From Bacteroidales bacterium M2 (GTDB lineage: Bacteria; Bacteroidota; Bacteroidia; Bacteroidales; Muribaculaceae), in NCBI GenBank assembly GCA_001689415.1, contig LUJM01000114.1:1-11716 (forward strand): DNA of 11,716 bases, given 5' to 3'. The position numbers and the translations under genes are program-made. The number at the start of each line of letters is the position of its first letter. Within the stretch, counting starts at the first letter, position 1. The notes beneath the pieces were generated by a model. It searched no databases. It was not told the origin of the DNA and was given only the letters and a program-made list of their open reading frames with translations. Shown here one piece after another: positions 7,036 to 11,716 of the stretch.

Positions 7036-7067
7036 TTTGGTCGTATGGAATTTTATGCCTAACTTTG
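7036..7067 (+). promoter_or_regulatory. Bacteroidota-type promoter for the second HTH-hipA cassette
   Basis: TTTG at 7036-7039 and TAACTTTG at 7060-7067 are separated by 20 bp, matching the TTTG/TAnnTTTG consensus. Transcription would begin near 7074, leaving a leader of about 46 nt before the ATG at 7120. Confidence 0.7.
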
Positions 7068-7089
7068 TAAATATCATTCTGTGGAGTGT

Positions 7090-7110
7090 TATACTAATAT
7101 ATTAGGTATA
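7090..7110. promoter_or_regulatory. Palindromic candidate operator in the leader of the second HTH gene
   Basis: CTAATATATTAG (7094-7105) is a perfect 12-bp palindrome, flanked by TATA on the left and GTATA on the right, so the dyad extends to about 21 bp with one unpaired base. It lies between the predicted transcript start and the ATG at 7120, a suitable place for autorepression by the encoded HTH protein. It is AT-rich, so chance cannot be ruled out. Confidence 0.5.
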
Positions 7111-7119
7111 AATATCATC

Positions 7120-7440
7120 ATGGTGACATTTACGAACAAATCATTAGCTACGCCTGATGTAATCAGGAATCTCGGCATGAGGTTTCGTGATTACAGGTTA
7201 CGGTTGCGCATGACCCGTAAGGAGGTTTCCGAAGCGGCATCTATCGGCATGACCACACTCTATAGGTTTGAGTCCGGCAATATGACCGACATTTCGTTCA
7301 GTACTCTTCTGAGACTATTAAAGGCAATAGGTCTTGAAGAGAACTGGGATACACTGCTGCCCGAATTGCCCGAATCACCTTATATGTATAACGACAATGA
7401 GAAAAAGGCACAACGTGTTCGCCATTCCGCGAAAAAATAA
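7120..7440 (+). CDS. XRE-family HTH antitoxin, HipB-like, cassette 2
   Basis: From ATG 7120 the protein has 106 residues; a GTG at 7081 is rejected because it would place the 7090-7110 dyad inside the gene. The HTH spans about residues 18-72: GMRFRDYRLRLRMTRKEVSEAASIG, then MTTLYRFESGNMTDISFSTLLRLLKAIG. The C-terminal tail is charged (NEKKAQRVRHSAKK). It is clearly diverged from the pair at 1766/5343, so it is a separate lineage. It sits 8 bp upstream of the second hipA, the usual antitoxin position. Role inferred: HipA neutralisation and autoregulation through the promoter at 7036-7067. Confidence 0.85.
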   Translation: MVTFTNKSLATPDVIRNLGMRFRDYRLRLRMTRKEVSEAASIGMTTLYRFESGNMTDISFSTLLRLLKAIGLEENWDTLLPELPESPYMYNDNEKKAQRVRHSAKK

Positions 7441-7448
7441 TTACGGGC

Positions 7449-8945
7449 ATGAAATACTTGAAAGTAAATCTATGGGGGCAGGAAATCGGACGGCTCGTGT
7501 GGGACTCAGCCACGAGACGTACATATTTTACATATAACCCTGAGCTGAAAGACAGGATTCCTGACATTGCTCCGCTAATTTCTCCTGCGAAGAACCGGAA
7601 CTTTATTTTGCCTATATATGGAGATGATCGGCCTATTTACCAGGGGCTTCCTCCGTTTATAGCTGATTCGTTGCCGGATTCCTGGGGTAACACTCTATTT
7701 GACAAATGGGTAAAGGACAATAAAATATCACGCAATAAAGTTACGCCACTGTACAAACTGATGTTCATTGGCACACGAGGTATGGGAGCTTTGGAATATG
7801 AGCCTTACGCTGCAGACCTTACCCATACTCGCACAATCGACATCAAATCGCTATACGATATTTCTCTCAAAATTTTTGAAGACCGGGACAACATCGTACT
7901 GAATGCCAACGAGGAACTGACGTTGCAGGCATTGCTTGCCGTGGGTACGTCAGCCGGAGGTCGCCAGATGAAGGCGATTATCGCCATTGACAAAGCGACC
8001 GGAGAAATCCGGTCGGGTCAGACCGATGGGCTTGAAGGTTTTGAATATTATATCTTGAAGTTTGGTGACAAATCCATGCCTATTGCCGAAATTGAAACTG
8101 CATATTACAACATGGCAGTTGCAGCCGGAATCGAAATGGAGGAATGTCGGTTATTGCCCATAGACGGCATCAATCATTTTCTCACCAAACGTTTCGATAG
8201 GAAAAACGGCCAAAAGGTTCATGTTCAGACTTTGGCTGCCATAAACCCCGAAGCACGAAGCTATGAAGACCTCGTTGCGACCTGTCGCGAACTGTCAATC
8301 TCCGAGTCTGAGATTGAGCAGCTCTTCGCACGGATGGTTTTTAATGTCATGGCCAACAATACTGATGACCATAACAAAAACTTCTCATTCCTACTTGAAG
8401 AGGATGGGAAATGGCGGATGTCACCGTCATACGATACGACATTTATATTCAACACAAAAGGCACAGGCCCCAATATCGAGCGTAGATTGAGTATTGGAGG
8501 AGAAATAAGTGAGATTTCCAAGACAGACCTACTCGATTTTGCAAAACAGCATGATATAAAGAATGCCAACGCAATCATAAACCGTGTAGCAGAGGTAATT
8601 TCAAAATTCGGCGAATACGCCGAGCGGTGCCATATCACTCAACCATGGCGTGGTATAATCCAAAAGACACTGAACGACAATCTTATCGCTTTCGGTTATA
8701 TCTCCAAAGACGATGGTATCGAAAAATCCTTGTGCGATATGCACGGAAGAACTATCACTGATTTTTCGATATCAGTCAATTCCAAAGGGCATTATGACGT
8801 AGTTGTGATAATTGACGGACAGCGTCATCGACGATTCGTCAGACCCAATATGAACCTCTATACCGACCTGACAAAACAGGACATTTATAATCTTCCAGCC
8901 GATGAGAAAATCCGATTGGCTGAAATCCTGTTCCCTCCGAAATAG
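7449..8945 (+). CDS. hipA: HipA-family kinase toxin, cassette 2, with C-terminal extension
   Basis: The product is 498 residues. It begins VNLWGQEIGRLVWD, a typical HipA N-terminal strand pair, with SLPDSWGNTLFDKWV at 74-88. Kinase features: the loop TSAGGRQMK at 167-175, an ATP-binding Lys in LKFG (204), catalytic NNTDDHNKNFSF (303-314) and SPSYD (325-329). It is about 80 residues longer than the HipA at 5667. The excess lies after about residue 420 and looks like a small beta-rich module (TITDFSISVNSKGHYDVVVIIDGQRHRRFV) followed by a helical end (DEKIRLAEILF); I cannot name it. Sequence differs strongly from the first HipA outside the motifs, so target specificity probably differs. A short GC-rich hairpin overlaps the stop codon (8945-8958). 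Confidence 0.92.
   Translation: MKYLKVNLWGQEIGRLVWDSATRRTYFTYNPELKDRIPDIAPLISPAKNRNFILPIYGDDRPIYQGLPPFIADSLPDSWGNTLFDKWVKDNKISRNKVTPLYKLMFIGTRGMGALEYEPYAADLTHTRTIDIKSLYDISLKIFEDRDNIVLNANEELTLQALLAVGTSAGGRQMKAIIAIDKATGEIRSGQTDGLEGFEYYILKFGDKSMPIAEIETAYYNMAVAAGIEMEECRLLPIDGINHFLTKRFDRKNGQKVHVQTLAAINPEARSYEDLVATCRELSISESEIEQLFARMVFNVMANNTDDHNKNFSFLLEEDGKWRMSPSYDTTFIFNTKGTGPNIERRLSIGGEISEISKTDLLDFAKQHDIKNANAIINRVAEVISKFGEYAERCHITQPWRGIIQKTLNDNLIAFGYISKDDGIEKSLCDMHGRTITDFSISVNSKGHYDVVVIIDGQRHRRFVRPNMNLYTDLTKQDIYNLPADEKIRLAEILFPPK
7996..8015 (+). other. Perfect 8-bp hairpin with GAAA tetraloop inside hipA cassette 2
   Basis: CGACCGGA (7996-8003), GAAA, TCCGGTCG (8008-8015) would form a stable GNRA-capped stem in the mRNA. 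It lies just after the codons for the Gly-rich loop (residues 183-189, ATGEIRS). It may be a chance result of the codons used, or may slow translation. Confidence 0.6.
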
Positions 8946-9151
8946 AGCCTATCGGCTCAAATCCGGCTAAAACATTGGGGAAATCGGCTCAATCTGAAAC
9001 CATTTTTCATGGATATAGCTTGAAATTTGAGTCGATAAACAGGATAAAACTCCACTATGGATAAGCCTGCGGCAGACATATTAACAGAGTAAAAATCAAT
9101 GGATTTGTACGCTCATCTGTATGTCGCCAAAAGTTAAAGTTACTATATTCC

Positions 9152-9182
9152 TTTGATAATCGGGATATTATAGTTATCTTTG
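9152..9182 (+). promoter_or_regulatory. Strong Bacteroidota-type promoter upstream of the integrase
   Basis: TTTG at 9152-9155 and TATCTTTG at 9175-9182 are 19 bp apart, the best promoter match in the window. The leader to the integrase ATG is about 155 nt, which is long. Confidence 0.75.
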
Positions 9183-9216
9183 CGTTGAGTCACTGTTGTC
9201 GGTTTGGCAAATGCGA

Positions 9217-9256
9217 CTTGTAAGAAATTAAGCAGCAGACGGTTAACCACTTACAA
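9217..9256. repeat. Inverted repeats in the integrase leader
   Basis: TTGTAAG (9218-9224) and CTTACAA (9250-9256) are perfect 7-bp complements with a 25-nt loop, which itself contains the palindrome GGTTAACC (9241-9248). This could be a leader structure, or a recombinase or accessory-factor binding site near an attachment site. The evidence is symmetry alone. Confidence 0.4.
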
Positions 9257-9345
9257 ACGTAGAAAATTCACGTTAATTGTACGGATTAGATTTATACCTA
9301 TCTGTATATCAATAAATTAACCGCTTCTGCAATGGCAGATGTCTG

Positions 9346-10068
9346 ATGAAAGATGTGACCATCGGACTGTGCAACGACTTCCGCACATACATTCTCAAAA
9401 TTCGTGTGAAACAGTCCGGCAATATCATATCACGCAACTCTGCCGCCGGATATTGCTCAACCTTCCGCGCTCTGCTAAAGTTGGCATACAAGGAAGGCTG
9501 GCTCCGTGAGAACGTCAATGACTACCTTGACCGCATCGACTGGGAGGAGCCAAAAATCAACTATCTCGAAATCGAAGAGGTGAAACGCCTTGCTGCCACT
9601 CCTTGCAAAGTGGATGTACTCAAACGAGCATCTCTCTTCGCCTGTATGACCGGACTCCGCATCAGCGATATTCTGCAACTGCGTTGGGAGAACATCGAGC
9701 TGTCTCCCGACGGTGGGTATTGTATGCGCATCCGTACCCAGAAGACCAAGACGCAGGCGACGTTACCATTGAGCGATGAAGCCCTGTCGTATTGCGGTGA
9801 ACAAGGTCGCGGCATGGTATTCAAAGGACTGAGTCGCGCCCATACCCGCGAACCGTTCAAGAAATGGCTCAAAGATGCCGGCATCAAGAAGAAAATCACC
9901 TTTCACGGGTTGCGCCACACATACGCTACATTACTGATAACCAACGGCTCTGACATCTACACCGTTAGCAAAATGCTTACGCATAAAAACGTAGCCACGA
10001 CTCAGATCTACGCTGAGGTCATAAATCAGAAAAAGCGTGACGTCGCCAACTCAATTTCACTCAAATGA
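9346..10068 (+). CDS. Tyrosine recombinase/integrase lacking the N-terminal arm-binding domain
   Basis: The 240-residue protein starts inside what is normally the core-binding domain (DVTIGLCNDFRTYIL) and continues to a complete catalytic domain. Catalytic residues are all present: Arg105 (TGLRISDILQLRW), Lys133 (TQKTK), His187 and Arg190 (HGLRHTYA), His213 (MLTHKN) and nucleophile Tyr222 (TTQIYAEV). Bacteroidetes integrases of this type are usually near 400 residues, so about 150 are missing. The frame upstream closes at 9313 and carries no arm-domain sequence. This looks like a 5' deletion, with the catalytic core possibly still made from the promoter at 9152-9182. Its presence marks the region as a former mobile element. 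Whether it can still recombine without arm binding is doubtful. Confidence 0.88.
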   Translation: MKDVTIGLCNDFRTYILKIRVKQSGNIISRNSAAGYCSTFRALLKLAYKEGWLRENVNDYLDRIDWEEPKINYLEIEEVKRLAATPCKVDVLKRASLFACMTGLRISDILQLRWENIELSPDGGYCMRIRTQKTKTQATLPLSDEALSYCGEQGRGMVFKGLSRAHTREPFKKWLKDAGIKKKITFHGLRHTYATLLITNGSDIYTVSKMLTHKNVATTQIYAEVINQKKRDVANSISLK

Positions 10069-10235
10069 TTGCTCAAAGCGACACCGCAAAAATACCAATT
10101 GTTTTACCACAAAAACACCGATTTGTTTGGAATCATCATAACCTGTCTACGCAGGAAAAACGCGAGCAGACGTGTATCTCTGACAATCTTATAAATCGAC
10201 AATAAATTTCAGTCTGACTCAAAAAAGCTGCAAGA

Positions 10236-10296
10236 ATAGTCGTAGTTTGAACTATTATTACTTTATTTGCGGTCTAATAGACGCAAGTACGACTAT
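10236..10296. promoter_or_regulatory. Nested inverted repeats upstream of the third HTH gene
   Basis: ATAGTCGTA (10236-10244) and TACGACTAT (10288-10296) are perfect 9-bp complements enclosing 43 nt, and the right arm overlaps the ATG at 10295. Inside lie TAGTT-TG-AACTA (10243-10254) and GTCTA-A-TAGAC (10272-10282). A good -7/-33 pair is not seen; TTTATTTG at 10262-10269 is a poor match. The arrangement fits an operator region for the encoded HTH protein, or a start-codon-masking stem. Confidence 0.5.
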
Positions 10297-10654
10297 GGAA
10301 GAGAATATATACATGTTGCCTGACAGTGAAATCCGCCGTCGGATGGGACAAAAAATAAGACATCTGCGACTCCGGCAGAACTTCACTCAGGCATCACTCG
10401 CAGAACAGGCGCAAGTCTCATTGACGACATTAAAGAGAATCGAGAAAGGCGATATAAGCTATTTCGATTCCTTGATGCGCTTGCTACGCATACTTGGCGA
10501 ACTGGATGTGTTCTCGTCACTCATTAAGGAAGATGAGATGAGTCCCAATGAATATTTCGAGTTTGTCGAAGCAATCAAGAAGAAGCAGCGCAAACGCGCA
10601 AGTGGTAACAACAAGACCAACTCACAACCTAATATCGAGGAATCAGAATGGTAG
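10295..10654 (+). CDS. XRE-family HTH regulator, HipB-like, orphaned cassette 3
   Basis: From ATG 10295 the protein has 119 residues; a TTG at 10247 would add 16 hydrophobic residues with no family support. The HTH is at about residues 18-70: GQKIRHLRLRQNFTQASLAEQAQ, then VSLTTLKRIEKGDISYFDSLMRLLRILG. A lysine/arginine-rich linker (IKKKQRKRA) and a polar tail follow. The stop overlaps, by 7 bp, an ATG (10648) that opens a HipA-like N-terminus, so this was the antitoxin gene of a third HipBA pair. The toxin is now lost, and an acetyltransferase sits in its place. It may still repress its own promoter and so control the acetyltransferase. Confidence 0.85.
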   Translation: MEENIYMLPDSEIRRRMGQKIRHLRLRQNFTQASLAEQAQVSLTTLKRIEKGDISYFDSLMRLLRILGELDVFSSLIKEDEMSPNEYFEFVEAIKKKQRKRASGNNKTNSQPNIEESEW

Positions 10655-10740
10655 ATATAGCAAGAGTAAACCTATTTGGCCAACTACTCGAATTCTTCAA
10701 TCCGTATAAAGACTTCAATAACCATGAGAATATATCCTGA
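10648..10740 (+). pseudogene. hipA stub: first codons of a deleted HipA-family toxin
   Basis: This 30-codon frame overlaps the HTH gene stop, as hipA starts often do. Its first residues, MVDIARVNLFGQLLE, align with the start of the HipA at 7449 (KYLKVNLWGQEIG). Similarity stops at about codon 15, and the frame then runs into unrelated sequence and TGA at 10738-10740. The acetyltransferase ATG at 10724 lies inside the stub. I read this as a deletion or recombination junction near 10690 that removed hipA. The short match limits certainty, but the position, coupling and motif agree. Confidence 0.65.
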
Positions 10741-11390
10741 CAAGAACAAGGCATTTCCCAACCCGGCGATTCCGAGCCTTTGCTACATAAAAAATGTGGT
10801 GAAGAATCCGAGAATAACCATTGGCGATTATACATATTATGATGATGTTGACGGAGCCGACAGATTTGAGGAGCATGTCACACATTTCTATGAGTTCATC
10901 GGTGACAGGCTGATAATCGGAAACTTCTGCGCTATTGCCAAGGGGGGTTACCTTTGTCATGAACGGTGCCAACCATCGGATGGACTGCGCCTCGACCTAT
11001 CCTTTCTACATAATGGGAGGAGATTGGGGAGGTGCGATTGCTCCTGTAATGGATGAATTGCCGCTCAAAGATGACACTGTCATCGGCAATGATGTATGGA
11101 TTGGGCAGAACGTTACAATCATGCCCGGCGCACATATAGGCGACGGAGCCATAATCGGCACAAATGCAACAGTAGCCTCCGACATTCCTTCTTTTTCGAT
11201 AGCCGTGGGAAATCCGGCAAAAGTCATACGCCGCAGATTTGACAATGAAATGATAGACTTGCTGGAGCGTCTACAATGGTGGAACCGACCCATTGAAGAG
11301 GTTGATAAATTGATTCCGATACTCTCAAATCCTGATATAGTCCAGGCAAAAAATGAAATAGAGGAATATCTACGCATTCAAAACAATTAA
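10724..11390 (+). pseudogene. Vat-type xenobiotic (streptogramin/chloramphenicol-class) acetyltransferase, frameshifted
   Basis: The first part, from ATG 10724, reads MRIYPDKNKAFPNPAIPSLCYIKN, ITIGDYTYYDD and IIGNFCAIAKG. The remainder continues in the +1 frame as VTFVMNGANHRMD, STYPF, VIGNDVWIGQNVTIMPGAHIGDGAIIGTNATV, VGNPAKVIRRRF and LQWWN. Joined, this is a 221-residue left-handed beta-helix hexapeptide-repeat acetyltransferase of normal length, with the catalytic-type His84 in NGANH. Such enzymes acetylate streptogramin A or related compounds with acetyl-CoA; the true substrate is unknown. The break is in a run of six G (10942-10947), where five restore the frame. As written, translation ends at 11056 after 111 residues, losing the catalytic His and CoA-binding turns. 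It could be a real mutation, slippage-based switching or a sequencing error. The gene follows the HTH regulator where hipA should be. Confidence 0.85.
10942..10947 (+). other. G6 homopolymer at the acetyltransferase frameshift
   Basis: AAG-GGG-GTT would keep the frame with five G; six are present. Homopolymer G runs are prone to replication slippage and sequencing errors, so the state may vary between cells or reads. Confidence 0.85.
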
Positions 11391-11474
11391 GTTGCCATCA
11401 TAACCCAACAGTCTTTTTAATCTATATAATATTTATTAACATTGTTGTGCCTTATCCTTGCTCATATCTGATAT

Positions 11475-11482
11475 TAAATTTG
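11475..11482 (+). promoter_or_regulatory. Possible -7 element upstream of the DUF1848 gene
   Basis: TAAATTTG matches TAnnTTTG, but no well-spaced -33 TTTG is seen. It ends only 4 bases before the ATG, so a transcript from it would be nearly leaderless. This may be a chance match in AT-rich DNA. Confidence 0.35.
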
Positions 11483-11486
11483 CAGC

Positions 11487-11716
11487 ATGAAGAATGAAAA
11501 GATAAAACTGACATTAGACGACTGTAATATTGTCGATGCCCAGGATCCGCTAATTGTATCCGCAAGCCGCGCCACCGACATCCCGGCCTTCTACTGCAAT
11601 TGGTTTTTCAAGCGTCTCGCCAAAGGTTACGTCAGATGGCGCAACCCCTACAACGGCCAGGATTCATATGTAACCTTTGCCAACACAAAATTCATAGTAT
11701 TTTGGTCGAAGAATCC
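11487..11716 (+). CDS. DUF1848 family protein, N-terminal part (runs off the window)
   Basis: The frame is open from ATG 11487 to the window end (76 codons visible). After a 22-residue leader (MKNEKIKLTLDDCN...), the sequence VSASRATDIPAFYCNWFFKRLAKGYVRWRNPYNGQ and IVFWSKN matches the start of DUF1848 proteins (S-A-S-R-x-T-D-I-P-A-F, then V-x-x-R-N-P and F-W-x-K-N). Complete members are near 300 residues and often carry C-terminal cysteine clusters, not visible here. The molecular function is unknown. The gene is probably unrelated to the island and may mark its right boundary. The start is chosen by the absence of other in-frame ATG codons before the conserved region. Confidence 0.82.
   Translation, partial: MKNEKIKLTLDDCNIVDAQDPLIVSASRATDIPAFYCNWFFKRLAKGYVRWRNPYNGQDSYVTFANTKFIVFWSKN

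Larger units (their letters stand above)
8946..9345. other. 400-bp non-coding stretch between hipA cassette 2 and the integrase
   Basis: No convincing coding sequence is seen. From left to right it holds a small stem GAGCC-TATC-GGCTC (8945-8958, no T-run, so at best a weak terminator) and a 10-bp direct repeat ATCGGCTCAA (8951-8960 and 8983-8992). A featureless AT-rich part follows, then the promoter at 9152-9182 and a leader with short inverted repeats. The usual position of the missing integrase N-terminus is in this stretch, but no remnant is recognisable. Stops close the integrase frame at 9313. Confidence 0.6.

Noticed and set aside
8261..8638. Minus-strand open frame within hipA cassette 2 (125 codons)
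   Set aside because: It lies fully opposite the HipA catalytic motifs and has a low-information Ser/Ile-rich translation, so it is a shadow.
10142..10175. Terminator after the integrase (CCTG-N6-CAGG)
   Set aside because: The stem has only four pairs and is followed by A, not T, so it does not fit an intrinsic terminator on the + strand.
11006..11377. Open frame on the minus strand opposite the acetyltransferase (123 codons)
   Set aside because: It is the shadow of a hexapeptide-repeat gene with clear family motifs; the antisense product resembles nothing and has no start context.
11391..11420. Terminator after the acetyltransferase (GTTG-CAAC then a T5 run)
   Set aside because: A four-pair stem with an 11-nt loop is too weak to call, although the T-run is suggestive.
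1..11716. CRISPR array, tRNA or rRNA gene
   Set aside because: No regularly spaced repeats, and no tRNA- or rRNA-like stretches were seen on either strand.

Overview
The window looks like accessory DNA from a member of the Bacteroidales, probably a gut bacterium; the genus cannot be fixed from the sequence. Three things point this way. Promoter-like elements follow the Bacteroidota pattern (TAnnTTTG at -7, TTTG about 19-20 bp upstream), for example 9152-9182 and 7036-7067. Start codons follow A-rich leaders without Shine-Dalgarno sequences. The protein families (Fic with HPWxDGNGR, paired DUF262 proteins, a Bacteroidetes-type tyrosine integrase, HipA cassettes) are typical of Bacteroidales islands. 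Every supported gene is on the + strand.

Layout. 1-381 is the C-terminal end of a winged-helix protein. It overlaps a Fic-family gene (371-1168) broken by one in-frame TAA. A small two-TM protein with a bacterial PH-like domain follows (1190-1621). Next is the central block, apparently one five-gene transcription unit. It starts at a promoter/dyad at 1687-1711 and runs HTH regulator (1766-2083), DUF262 protein (2137-3444), DUF262-DUF1524 nuclease-like protein (3431-5335), second HTH regulator (5343-5663) and HipA-family kinase (5667-6920). The two HTH genes are about 92% identical over their first 89 codons and bracket the AT-rich DUF262 pair. A second, different HTH-HipA cassette follows (7120-8945), then a 400-bp non-coding stretch, a tyrosine recombinase lacking its N-terminal arm-binding domain (9346-10068), and a third HTH gene (10295-10654). 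Its hipA partner survives only as a stub (10648-10740) running into a frameshifted Vat-type xenobiotic acetyltransferase (10724-11390). The window ends inside a DUF1848 gene (11487-end).

How the parts may work together. DUF262/DUF1524 proteins are the building blocks of GmrSD-type modification-dependent restriction enzymes, and HipA-family kinases are growth-arresting toxins neutralised by HTH partners. The central block puts both under one apparent autoregulated promoter, with hipB2 and hipA having no visible promoter of their own. The main hypothesis is a composite defence unit in which a DUF262 pair lies between two alleles of a HipB-like regulator. The rest of the island shows decay: a nonsense codon in fic, a truncated integrase, a deleted hipA and a G-run frameshift in the acetyltransferase.
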